Part shown: piece after piece, positions 48,023-58,031 of the stretch
Layout: the number at the start of each line of letters is the position of its first letter
How positions within the stretch are numbered: position 1 is the stretch's first letter
From: Megaleporinus macrocephalus
Lineage: Eukaryota; Chordata; Actinopteri; Characiformes; Anostomidae
Direction of reading: 5' to 3'
Length of the DNA: 64,000 nt
NCBI GenBank assembly: GCA_021613375.1
Contig: CM038720.1
Location: 8,538,962 to 8,602,961, forward strand
Notes under the pieces: model-generated
Databases searched by the model: none
Told to the model about the DNA's origin: nothing
What the model saw: the letters and a program-made list of their open reading frames with translations, nothing else
Made by a program: the position numbers and the translations under genes

Positions 48023-51000
48023 TCTTCGGTCATCAGCGAGGGATGTTGGGGGTTGTGGGAGAGTGAGGGGTGGCCTTTACAGTTCAGTGCACCGCTGAGG
48101 AGATCTCACTTGACTCCTCTCCTCAGCAGCAGAAGCAAGGCCAGTGTGAAACTGGCCCTCCCGCGACCAGCTGGCACGGGGCTGCCTCGCGAGGGCAAAC
48201 GACTGGTTGTGTTTTTCCCAGTTCATGCCTTTCAGAATGTCTCGCACAATCACGCCCACCTTGTCTGGCTCGACCTGGGAAAAGCAGGTGGTCCCGGAGT
48301 CTGTTTTTTACTAAGGGTTCAATTGTGCTTTCATGTGCATGTCCGCTAATGCTAATACATAAACATCTATGTAAAATATATAAATTGATATTGCATCTAA
48401 CTGCAGTAGCATCACAGAGGAATTATTTCTATAGGAATTATTTCTCTTCTCTTTCAGAGGAGAATAAATTCAGATATCAGTTTGAAATATTGGTCAAATC
48501 TAAGCATCTGTCTGATGCTCCCAATTGGAATGAGCAGTATGACCAAAATTGTAGTTTTTCCATATAATTAAAGGTGCAGTATATGATTCTGGTAGTGATT
48601 TATTTTAGTGCAGTAGCCCAGTGTGACCTAAACTGTCTACTCTTTCAGAGAACAGTAAATTCAAATATCAGTTTAAAATATTGGTCAAATCTAAGCATCT
48701 TGTCTTCTGATAATTGCAATGGGCAGTATAACTATTGTTGTTTGTATATAATTAAAGGTGCAGTATGTGATTCTGGGAATGTTATTTTTTAAGCGCAGTA
48801 GCCCAGTGTCACCCAAATGCTCTACTCTTTAAGAGAACAAATTCAGATATCAGTTCGAAATATTGGTAAATCTAAGCGTCTGTCTGCTGATAATTGTAAT
48901 GGGCGGTATGACGAAAATGATTGTTTGTATATAATAAAAGGTGCAGTATGGGATTCTGGGAGTGATTATTTTAGTGCAGTACCTCAGTGTCACCCAAAAG
49001 GTCTACTCTTACAGAGGACAATAAATTCAGATATCAGTTTGAAATATTGGTCAAATCTAAGCATCTGTCTGTCTGCTGATAATTGCCAAGAGCTGTATGC
49101 CCAAAATTGTAGTTTTTCTATATAATTAAAGGTGCAGTATGTGATTCTGGGAGTGATTTTAGTGCAGTAGCCCAGTGTCACCTAAACGCTCTACATTTTT
49201 AGAGGACAGTAAATTCCAATATCAGTTTGAAATATTGGTAAATCTAAGCATCTGTCTGATGCTGATGATTGTAATGGGCAGTATGACGAAAATGGTTATT
49301 TGTATATAATTAAAGTTGCAGTATGTGGTTCTAGAGAATGATTGACATTTAAACTCAACAGCAAAACAAATATACTCCTCCCTTCAATGTTCCTTCAGAA
49401 GCTACACTCCCTAAAATTATGGATGGGTTTTTGTTTTTTATATTTAAACACTTTTACTTTTTTCCATACCCATTAATCTCCCCCAAATCCTTCGCCCAGA
49501 CAAATTATTGTACTGTAGGTTGGCGTACTGTTTCTTCAGTTGCTGCTGTGATGCCGACCACAACAATTAGCAAGTGGGGCCAAATAGTATTGACAGCGAG
49601 CTAACTGTGAGGAGATATTTGCTGGATGTGTCCAAGTTTTGGTTTTATGTCACCGTGTGTGTGTATAAATACATTCTTACCTTTTTAATTTTCTTCCTCT
49701 TAGGCCTGATCATCTCAGCTGCCACGTCAAACATGTGCATTCCTCAGAGAGGCCATTCAAATGCCAAGTAACGGTATGACAATGTTATCTTCATTGTATT
49801 ACATTACTTCTAATCATAATGATAACTGTATATTGATAAACAGCTGGAGCTCCTTGTTCTGTAAGAACTTATTAGCTGCTGAAAAAGAGAGAGCGCACCA
49901 GAGGGAAGTTCTGACACTGTGTGTTCAAGATGCATAATCATGTTGTCTAACGATGTAGTTAACTTGGCTGAGGCTTCTAGGAGTGCTGCAGTATTAATGG
50001 CCAGGTTCTCTGCGTGTCGGCAGGCCTGCACTTCTGCCTTCGCAACCAAAGACAGACTGCGCTCGCACATGATCCGGCACGAAGGGAAGGTCACCTGCAA
50101 TATCTGCGGCAAGATGCTCAGCGCCGCCTACATCACCAGCCATTTAAAGACGCACGGCCAAACCAACTTCAACAACTCCTGCAACAAAGGTACGTCCGTC
50201 TCCAACCCAGCTATCTCAAAACCCACAGGTATTCAGAGAGTCTGAGTGGGAGAGCTGATTATATCATGGTAATCCCAAATCAGCCCTCCTGCATCACTGA
50301 CTCCCACAATACCGCTCCGGATCCTGATGAAGGATCCATCATGTAGTTTTAACTGTTAGTTCGACATACCTGCACTAATATTCACTCCATTCTGACGTAG
50401 GCTAGATCCATGTCCCCTCTTTACAATACTGTGAGTTCTTTTTTCTGGACAACTGCTGGATTGAGCCCATTTGGCTGTTTAAGTCCACCTGAGGCCTGTC
50501 TCTTGAAGGTTTTCTGCTCTGCTAGCTAACTTTTTGGCTTAGTTTGGTCGATCTCTGGGTTTTCTGTTTCACAGCACTGAGTCACGTTTTACAGTGTCAA
50601 CTTTTGACTGTATGCCTGATCTGCTCCAGGGCTGTGTCGGCCCAGGATTTTGGATTGTGAACAACTTTTGGACTAACAGACTGACAGGGACTGACAGACC
50701 TTGTTGCTTGTGTCGTCTGTGATGTTTTCAATGGGAGAACCAAATTATAATATATAGTAGGGGTGTGCGAGATATCTCGTCTACGATAATATCTGAATTG
50801 CCGTGTTAATGATGCACGAGCTGGCGTTATAGAGTACCCTACTGACTGGAAAACAATCAACAACAATCAGAACACCTTGCTTTAGTACAGGCTGCTGTGA
50901 GTGCCCATTGAGAACACCCATATGGTTTGCTAGCGTAGGCTAAAGCTAGCATAGCTGCCTAAACAACACACCTAAAGCTGAACATGCGTGAACACACTGC

Positions 51001-54000
51001 GTCAGGGGAAGAAACTCAGACACCACCAGTCTCGCAGTCTACCTCCTTAGATTTAACTCCTAGATGAGGATCATCTTCACTCGTGTGGAGCTGGTCTGGA
51101 TCTGAAAAGACTGACGTTGATCATAAGGCGGCAGTTTACAGACTTTCTAAGAAAACAGCCGTTAAAGATCAACAGTTAACCTGTTCCATCATCTCCCAAC
51201 AAACCACCACACAGAGTATGAAGAGAGTATGAAGAGGGTATGAAGAGAGTATGAAGAGAGTATGAAGAGGGTATGAAGAGGGTATGAGGAGGGTATGAAG
51301 AGAGTATGAAGAGAGTATGAAGAGAGTATGAAGAGAGTATGAAGAGAGTATGAAGAGAGTATGAAGAGGGTATGAAGAGGGTATGAAGAGCTTTAGGAGC
51401 ACGCTGTTCTGGACAAACCTAAACCAGTTAAGGAGTCTGGCAGAACACACACTCAGCAAACTTCAGCTGAGTCATTCACTAAAGAAGAGCCGTCGCCCCC
51501 GACTATTGAGATAAAGTGGAAAATGATAGATAGATGTATGTCAATATCGCACAGCCCTACTATATAGATAGGCACTGATCGCAACCTGAGTGTCTGGCTT
51601 AACACAGCAAGTAGTCTAAAACCCGTTTTAAACATGTTGAAAATGATTGTCGATGTTGAGCTGGAATTTGAGCTATGTTCACACAGCAGATAAGTGGTCC
51701 AAATATGATTTTCTTGGTAGGCTGTTCACCATATGTTTTGCGCGCTCTGAGTTTGGCACGCTCATCCAGAGGTAGACAGTCATGATTGCCAATAGATGCT
51801 GCTGGAGGTTTCAGTTCCATCATTGCCAGCATCACAGAAGTGATCACAAAGTTCCAGTGGTGAACAGCTGGGCTCATCACTGAGAACCCATTCAGATTGG
51901 CTGAGTGGGACCACACCCACTTTCTCGTGTTACGTCTTTGGCCTGTTGTTTTTGTATAGAACTATCCCTCTGAATGTTTGGGGTCTCAGTTGCTCTGAGT
52001 TGCAGTATCAGGTATGTGTCAGATTTCAATACCACTTATACAAGGGCCTCTAAGCAGAACTGAAAATATTAGGTTTGGTGTGTTCTTTGCTGTTAATACT
52101 GCTACACGGGTAGGGCGTCTGATGCACATGGTGGCGGTGGGGGTCGTATTTGGGCCACTTTAACTTGCTGTGTGAACCAAGTCTTGGTGAGAAACCCCGA
52201 TAAAGTTGAACTTGCTTTGTACCACAGGGCCCTGACCTCAGTCTTTTAAAGACTCTGGAGAGCCATAGTTTTATTATTTTATTGAGCTTGCTATCTTTGT
52301 CTTTCTCTCTGTGTTGCATTGAGACATGTTGTAAATTTTATGCCAGAAAATGTGACTTGATCAGCGGTTTCATCAGCGGTTATGCTCAAATACCTGCAGG
52401 TTGCTGACAGGCTTGTGACGTATGGCTTGAGACAGTCTCGATGACTGTGCATGCTGAATACAGTGGAGGGAGCTTCTCTTTATTAGCTCTCAGTAGAGCG
52501 GACTTGACAGCACTCTCTCAGTTCAGAGGCGATGGGTGGAACGGACAGTGGTCCATTTATTGAGGGCTGAAGTCGCCACAGAAAATAGTTTTGAGTGCCA
52601 AACAAGATTTTATTTATTTATTTATTTCTTATGAACCAACTATTCCACCTCATCCCTATGTAAAAGCTTGCTTGGCTGTTCCATCTAGGTGTGGCGTGTG
52701 ATTTATTGTTTTATTTTATTTTATTTTTATTGCCCCTCTTCTTTTTCCCCTGAAACGGAGAGGGTGCACCTTTTGCTGATGTATCTGAGATCACTGCATC
52801 CTCAGGCCTGTTGTGGTTTGCTCTGGTTTGGTTTGGTTTAGATTGGAAGTGTCTGTGAATTGCTTCAGGGCACGTTTAAAACCCTGTTACTGTTCTTCAG
52901 CGTATCCCCCCCATTGCGCAGCAACTTGCTCAGATGAAAGCCTGATATCTAGGAGTGTCAGCGGACTTGGATGGCTTGTGGCAACTTTGGCGTAGGTGTT
53001 TCTGGTACCCACATTTAACTGCATTGGCGCGGCCAGGTTATTTCTTAAATTAGCCAAGCTTGGCAGGAGGCAGTTGGTGCCATGCATAGACCGGGACCTC
53101 AGCCGACCACACTAGTCACCTTATGAGGACAGCGGTCGGATTAAAGTGTGTTGTAAATACAGGAGAAGGCCATCGACTGATTTCAGCATGTGGCTTCATA
53201 GAACAGTTGCTTAATTCTTTTTAATTCTGGAGTTTGATGGCGTAGCTTTAGGCGGCATGTGGTGTCTGATGCTGTTCTTTAGTACAGCTGGATAGATTGG
53301 GTTCATTAGGAATCTGCATGGTTCACATTTTTAAAGATCATTCTAAAGGTTATCCCCAAACATCCATTAAACTGGTTCACTGCTAAGCGCCGTGTGGTGC
53401 TGACTGTGACTTTCTCATGCATGCATGGAAGGATGATGCGCCTCCACGTGTGTTGTGCTATTATGTTTACATTGTGCAATCAGTAAATCGCATTATTTTT
53501 GGAATTGCTTGAAACCTCCCTCCTCAAACCATGTAGTGTAGTTTCTTTCTTTCTTCCATCCATCCATCCATCACACCCATACATGCAACCCTTCGTTCTG
53601 TCTCATCATGCCTAACTGTACTAAGCTTGCATTTGTTGTGTTAATGAGTTTGCTGTGTGTTTTGATGCCTGTGTTTGTGATAGAGCCGTAACATTCACTC
53701 CCCCTGCTGTTTGCACTTTTTTGTTTGAGTCATCTTGATGTGCATTGATTTCCATGCTTATATGTAATCATATGAATTATACCCCCATAAAATGAGAAAT
53801 AAAACCGATGGTAAACAGATGACAGGTCAAATTTCTGTTCCACGTCTAAACGTTAAATTAAATTCATTGCACACACATAATTAATGGGAGGCATTGGTAG
53901 AAAGAGTGGAAAATCTTAGAAAAAACGTAGGAAAAACTTGTGTAAAGCAGCAAAGCGCTGCTGTAGAGTGTAGGGAGTCAATAAACTTAAAGTTAATTTG

Positions 54001-55223
54001 TAGAATATGCTGGTAGAAATGAGAATAATAGAATAAAATATTTCTCACCATTAATCGCAAAACTAGGCTGTAACCTTAGCTGTGGTCTGTTTTAATCTGA
54101 AAGATTAGCTGCGGAGTTATCTACTGGGGCTTTCCATGGTCTCAATGTGGCTTTAATTTAACATCGTGATGACAAAACAGCTGAGATGTTGGACAGTGTT
54201 TGATTGCCACATGTGCCCACTTTATAACATGCGTTTTCAAATGTTTAGGCGCTGTGGGACCACAGAACACCATTGATTTCAACTTTTACCCAGTCAGTCA
54301 ACATTACGCTGTCAGATATCTTCTAAAAAGCTGTCATTCTAGTAGAAGTTGGCTGGACCCAAGCCTGTGCTACCGACTCGTAAACATGTAGATTCACTAA
54401 TTCACCTCTGAACAGGCTCCAGTCGACGTTTGCTCTGTCTGAGCAAAATTGTGCCATCTAAAACTCAGCAGATCGCAAGTTACAGGTTATATGCAGCAAG
54501 CCGGAGGTCAGGGGCACCAAGACCCCCCCCCCCAGTCTCAGCCCTGGCTGGCTGGCCATCATAACACTTTGTGTCTGTATTTCTGAATAGGAGACTGGCA
54601 GTGGAACTCCTCAGGGCTGCAGAAAGGTAAACATGTAGATTCATTCAAACACCACAGAACAGGCAACACTCCTTAACTTTGGCTCTGTCGGAGCAAGATT
54701 TGGTTATCTAAACAGTCATAATCAAACATGTCCTGCGTTTGTGACACTGTTTGAGCCTGTAGCCTGTTTGCTAAGCCAAGTTGGCCAATCAAGCTACAGG
54801 TCCAAACACCCAAAAACACCCAGCACAAGCTGACTTGACTGCCAACATCTAAAACTTGTCTCGCTGCTTTAATTAAACCTTTTTTGTGGTGAGCTGAGCA
54901 GTTAAGTTGTTTCCTGATGCTAATTGCCAAGCACCACACCTGCACTACACCTGAGACAATCTCTGCTTGATGTGTTTGACAGTTTATCAGACGTGGAACA
55001 TAAATTTGACATGTCGTGATTATTTTATTATTATTTTCTTTTCTTTTTCTTTTTTTAACCACCATCATTTATTTATTTATCTCAGCTAACTGCAAAGTCC
55101 AGACACATGTTGCTGTTTTCTTATTCTGTACTCGTGATTATCTCAGCTGCTACGTGTGAGTACTGAGACTGCTTGTATGTACAACTGAAAGAAATTGTGA
55201 ACTTTGCCCTACATTTGACACAT

Positions 55224-55298
<75 letters not shown>

Positions 55299-58031
55299 AG
55301 CCATCCAAAAGGAGCTGACCATTTAAAACAAACAAACAAAAACCCACATTTCTTGAGAGCCCAGGGTCTCTTTCAAAACGCTTCATTAGTTTAGCTATAC
55401 TCACAGCCCCCAGGTCCATCAAGGTCTGATGAGTGTTGCCTCCAGAGATGCTTGTTTATATCTTGGTGCACGGCGTGGCAGTGTGATAGTACGATGATGA
55501 TGTGGTGACACCTGGAGTAGTTGATGTTTTTGTTAAGCCCCCCTGGCTCCAGGTTCAACCTGGTTGTAGTGTGATATCACGTGCCCCCTCTTCACCGTCA
55601 AGTTATGAAGCTGCAGCAAGCCAGGGAGGGGGGGCACAGACTCCCAGCCTCAGCCCAGGCTGGCTGGCTATCATAACACTTTGTGTCTGTATTTCTGAAT
55701 AGGAGACTGGCAGTGGAACTCCTCAGGGCTGCGAAAAGGTAAACATGTAGATTAATGTGAAACACCAACCCAGAGCAGGGGGACAGCCCCATGAACCTGC
55801 TCTGAGACACTATTGTTTTTCTGCTGTCTTGTCCTCCTCACTGATTGAATGCTCTAAAACATTGGCTGTGTGATCGTTGAGCTGGTGCCAACAATGTCCA
55901 TCAATGATTCAGATTGTTGATTAGTTGGTCTATAACATTGGTCTATATTCCACATTCGGTGGTTCTTAAACTGCTCAACTCTCAACACAAAGCAGAAATT
56001 TGGACTGTGTGGGGCAGGTTTGAGAACCACCAATATTCCTCCAGTCAAATGTAGTCCAATATCTAATTCCAGGCTGCCTATTTGACCATTTAGAAACTTG
56101 CCCCAAGCCTTAACATTATCACGCAACAACAGGAAAATATGTATATTTGTATTTTCTTGGCTTTCTTTGCTTGTGTTTGATAAAAAAAAAACATTTATGA
56201 TGAAATATTTTTCTTGGCTTGTTTAGCACTAGAGCTATACAATACATACAAACCCAAGGGTCCCCAAATCCTTTCCCTGAACACATCCTTAAAGCTTCTC
56301 TCGAACCGCTTCCAGGTCTTTGTTGACGTTGTGCAGGCTTGTTTCTTGGGCCACATATTGACTTGATGCAGCCTTCTCAGAACAGCTGATCAGTTAAAAT
56401 TTACAGCAACATTAGCGCTTTGCAGATGGTTGGTCACCGCAACGTACTGTGAACTTTTTAAAAACACTTCACTGTATGGTCAAATACTGCAGGCAGGCAT
56501 TTTGAACAATGGCAATTAAGTCATGTGTCTGCAGGAATATGAATGCTATCGATGTTTTCACAAATATCTGCAACTTAAATGAGAACCTGGATGAAGTCTT
56601 GAGTTGCTTGAGAAGTGTTTTGGATGTATTTACAGAAATGCTGTGTGTGGCTGTTGACTTCTAGAGGGCGGGGGCTACACTAACCTGGTAGCTTTCACAC
56701 TATAGAAGCTAAATTTGGATTACATGTGTTGGCTGATCGTGTAAATCAGATTTTTTTGTGTTTTACCAAAACCAAAACTTTTATTTCATGACACTGTGTT
56801 GATTTAAAACTCAGCTGCCCTCTTTTTTCAGGTACAGGTTCTGTTTTTTTGATCCTGAGCACTAAAATCCTTTACTCATTGTTTTCACAATGCTGTCAAA
56901 TATCATAAGCCAGTATTTCAGATCTGCCATGTACACCCCTAATGCTGATTATGTCAAGTTTTTCAATGTTAAATTTTAAATAACTAGTTCTTACTAGGGA
57001 TGTAACGATACACTCTACTCATGATGCAGTGCAATTCATGATGCTGGCCTCACTATGATTTTCTCCCCTTCCCCCTTTTATTTAGTTTCCTTTTATTATT
57101 TATCTATAACAAAACTACAAAATGCTTGCTTAATCTTTTCTTTTGTCTTTAATGTAAATTGAAGTGAATACAGGCTCATTAAAGTGATAAGACTACTATA
57201 AGTGAAAAAAGCCAAACTTTTAATCTAGCTCTCCTGTCGGCTCCTATTCGTCCACCATGTTTTTTGTAGTTTGAGAGGCTGTTGGTAGTGAGCGGTCAGT
57301 TAAAAACCAGGTGCCAATAGCGTTCGGCCCATGACCCGCCCCCAAACTGTCAAACCCGCCCCCTCTGTAATTTCGAGCACGGAAAAATGGACATACTAAC
57401 GTGATGTACAGGCGTCAAACAAGCAAGGTAGACAGCGCCAGCGCCCTCTGCTGTTTTAAAAGGATATTGATTAAATTTATCTCTCAATTGATTTCAGTCG
57501 TGGCGTATTTGTATCGATTATTAACTGTCTTACGATGCATCGTTACATCCCTAGTTTTTACACTCGTCTGAGGGGGATTGGCAGTGTGACTCCTGGGTGG
57601 GACCTCTAGGGGGAGGAACGCAGGCCAAACCTTTAACACGTCCCTTTCTTGTGGTCTCCTCTGTTTCAGACAGCAACGAAGTCTGCAACTCCGCTTCCGC
57701 CACGCCCGTCACCGTTTCCGCCCCCATCACCACAGCGATGAACCGCTGCAACACCAGCAACCCCGTCACCATCGCCGCGCAGATGAACATCACCACCAAC
57801 ACCGTGAACATCACCTCTCCGGTCAGCCTGCAGCACCCGGTCACGATCACGGGGCCGGTGAACATCGCCTCTGTCAACATCCCCGCCACGGCGCCCATGA
57901 ACATCGCCCACCCGGTGGCCATCACCACCCCCATGCCTATGAACATCGCCGGACCCCTGAACATCGCCATGAGACCCATGGAGAGCATGCCTTTTCTGTC
58001 CCAGGTCCTGCCTTCCTCGCCGCCCTGGTAA
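34283..58031 (+). CDS. vezf1: Vascular endothelial zinc finger 1, full gene (spliced)
   Basis: Complete gene for a nuclear C2H2 transcription factor that binds G-rich DNA and, in vertebrates, acts in endothelial and vascular development. Joined exons 34283-34315, 43601-44388, 49704-49767, 50024-50189 and 57670-58031 give 470 residues (482 with one 12-codon cassette exon). All junctions keep frame. Six fingers begin at about residues 102, 207, 235, 265, 294 and 320; the first two share CxxC-KAFRD-YHL-RH. A poly-Gly insert lies at about 75-90. The C-terminus is a run of PV(T/N)I-like repeats ending MPFLSQVLPSSPPW, the family's hallmark. The glutamine run of mammalian VEZF1 is absent, which partly explains the shorter length (about 520 in mammals). 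Which teleost paralogue (a or b) is not decided. Confidence 0.95.
34743..34877. repeat. 67-bp-arm hairpin palindrome
   Basis: Arms 34743-34809 and 34811-34877 pair at 63 of 67 positions around a single C at 34810. Its core (ttccaccttaa(g/a)tggtgcagcag) is shared with the perfect hairpin at 18814-18932. It lies about 430 bp into vezf1 intron 1. Confidence 0.93.
40169..40471 (-). mobile_element. hAT-type element family A, decayed copy
   Basis: Starts TAGGGTTATAAG and ends ...TAATGTCCCTA. The aagcagcacaagggcgcaat block marks it as an inverted copy of the family at 6431. Flanking 8-mers agree at only 5 of 8 positions. It lies inside vezf1 intron 1. Confidence 0.7.
40977..41013. repeat. (GT)n(TA)n microsatellite
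   Basis: Compound GT then TA dinucleotide tract in vezf1 intron 1. Confidence 0.95.
42538..42775. repeat. Polypyrimidine (CTCTTT)n tract
   Basis: About 240 bp of pure or nearly pure pyrimidine on the plus strand in vezf1 intron 1, about 0.8 kb before exon 2. Frames across it are low-complexity artefacts. Confidence 0.95.
43601..44388 (+). CDS. vezf1: vezf1 exon 2 (fingers 1-4)
   Basis: 788 nt from a cttcttgcag acceptor to TTCTCAAG|GTATGG, ending in phase 2 within finger 4. It carries the poly-Gly insert, fingers 1 to 3 and the first half of finger 4 (CSVCGKGFSR). The acceptor reads ttgcagcag|GCC, so splicing can occur three bases further on, dropping one Gln. The exon is much richer in GC than its introns. 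The open frame extends artificially into both introns. Confidence 0.95.
44649..44989 (-). mobile_element. hAT-type element family A, inverted copy
   Basis: About 341 bp from TAGGGGTAAG to ...CACAACCCTA. It is collinear with the reverse complement of the 6431 copy (gcagcacaagggcgcaatgc, cgtatcgccaggttcttgca). No clear target duplication remains. Confidence 0.8.
46121..46952. mobile_element. Candidate hAT-type element with TAGGCCTGTC ends
   Basis: It opens TAGGCCTGTCACAGTG and closes ...TTGAGACAGGCCTA, giving an inverted repeat of about 10 bp over 832 bp. The interior near the right end has repeated attaatcgttaga-like motifs, as in known fish elements of this kind. No 8-bp target duplication is visible, so the ends are provisional. 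Confidence 0.5.
47255..47700. promoter_or_regulatory. vezf1: CpG-rich patch in vezf1 intron 2
   Basis: An isolated GC- and CpG-rich block (gcacgcggcgggccgggcc, tatcgcgccgtgg). It could be an internal promoter or enhancer. The frames of up to 142 codons across it have no recognisable domain. Confidence 0.35.
47989..48019. repeat. Poly(C) run of 31 bases
   Basis: Thirty-one consecutive C on the plus strand, preceded by gccccccccatc-like sequence. The complementary G run is on the template strand of vezf1 intron 2. Confidence 0.95.
48400..49330. repeat. Tandem repeat of about 185 bp, five copies
   Basis: The phrase aaaggtgcagtat (or one base different) sits at 48571, 48755, 48938, 49129 and 49312, giving spacings of 184, 183, 191 and 183. 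Each unit also has atatcagtttgaaatattgg and taagcatctgtctg. It lies in vezf1 intron 2. Similar small open frames in each unit are repeat artefacts. Confidence 0.92.
49704..49767 (+). CDS. vezf1: vezf1 exon 3 (finger 4, second half)
   Basis: 64 nt from cttcctcttag to CAA|GTAACG. It completes the split Arg codon and encodes PDHLSCHVKHVHSSERPFKC, that is, the histidines of finger 4, its linker and the first Cys of finger 5. It ends in phase 0. The donor is weaker than consensus. Too short to appear as an independent open frame. Confidence 0.93.
50024..50189 (+). CDS. vezf1: vezf1 exon 4 (fingers 5-6)
   Basis: 166 nt from tgtcggcag to AACAAAG|GTACGT, ending in phase 1. It encodes ACTSAFATKDRLRSHMIRH (finger 5) and CNICGKMLSAAYITSHLKTH (finger 6), followed by GQTNFNNSCNK. 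Intron 3 before it is only 256 bp; intron 4 after it is 7.5 kb. Confidence 0.94.
50758..51559. mobile_element. hAT-type element carrying an 11-bp minisatellite
   Basis: 802 bp with matching ends TAGGGGTGTGCGA and (inverted) TAGGGCTGTGCGA. Flanking 8-mers atatatag and ctatatag agree at 7 of 8 positions. It contains the GTATGAAGAGA tandem repeat at 51213-51389. It encodes no transposase. It lies inside vezf1 intron 4. Confidence 0.85.
51213..51389. repeat. 11-bp minisatellite (agtatgaagag)n
   Basis: About 16 tandem copies of an 11-bp purine-rich unit with g/a variants, inside a hAT-type element. Confidence 0.95.
54591..54626 (+). CDS. vezf1: vezf1 cassette exon 5a (36 nt)
   Basis: ttctgaatag|GAGACTGG...CAGAAAG|GTAAAC. 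Exon 4 ends in phase 1 and the last exon begins in phase 1. This 36-nt block is itself phase 1-1, so inclusion adds exactly 12 residues, GDWQWNSSGLQK, without a frame change. Good polypyrimidine tract and donor. A near-identical block lies at 55703. Inferred from sequence only; known VEZF1 proteins that I recall do not show this peptide. Confidence 0.7.
55229..55294. repeat. (TA)n microsatellite
   Basis: About 65 bp of (TA)n between the two cassette exons. Confidence 0.97.
55703..55738 (+). CDS. vezf1: vezf1 cassette exon 5b (36 nt), duplicate of 5a
   Basis: Identical to the block at 54591 at 34 of 36 positions; the two changes turn CAG into CGA, giving GDWQWNSSGLRK. The 30 bases before it and the GTAAACATGTAGATT donor region are also the same. 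The duplicated segment spans about 54492-54660 and 55614-55770. It could be an alternative to, or be joined with, 5a; both keep frame. Confidence 0.65.
56995..57553. mobile_element. hAT-type non-autonomous element
   Basis: 559 bp with ends TAGGGATGTAACGATAC and (inverted) TAGGGATGTAACGATGC, 16 of 17 matching. Flanking 8-mers gttcttac and gtttttac agree at 7 of 8 positions. It stops 116 bp before the last vezf1 exon. No coding capacity. Confidence 0.9.
57670..58031 (+). CDS. vezf1: vezf1 last exon (C-terminal domain)
   Basis: Acceptor ctgtttcag precedes 57670; TAA stop at 58029-58031. It encodes 120 residues beginning DSNEVCNSASATPVTV, then a run of short repeats of the type (S/H/T)PV(T/S/A)IT and (A/G)P(M/V/L)NIA, ending MESMPFLSQVLPSSPPW. 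This closely matches the C-terminus of VEZF1. In the family this region is the non-finger, activation-type tail. The antisense frames here are shadows. Confidence 0.95.

Larger units (their letters stand above)
44389..49703 (+). other. vezf1: vezf1 intron 2
   Basis: A 5.3-kb intron with a hAT family A copy (44649-44989), a TIR-bounded element (46121-46952), a CpG-rich patch (47255-47700), a 31-base poly(C) run and a roughly 185-bp tandem repeat (48400-49330). No additional coding exon was recognised. Confidence 0.85.
50190..57669 (+). other. vezf1: vezf1 intron 4
   Basis: A 7.5-kb intron with hAT-type elements at 50758-51559 and 56995-57553, two cassette exons (54591, 55703), (TA)n at 55229-55294 and poly(C) near 54523. 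The stretch 51570-54370 holds nothing else recognised. Confidence 0.85.
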
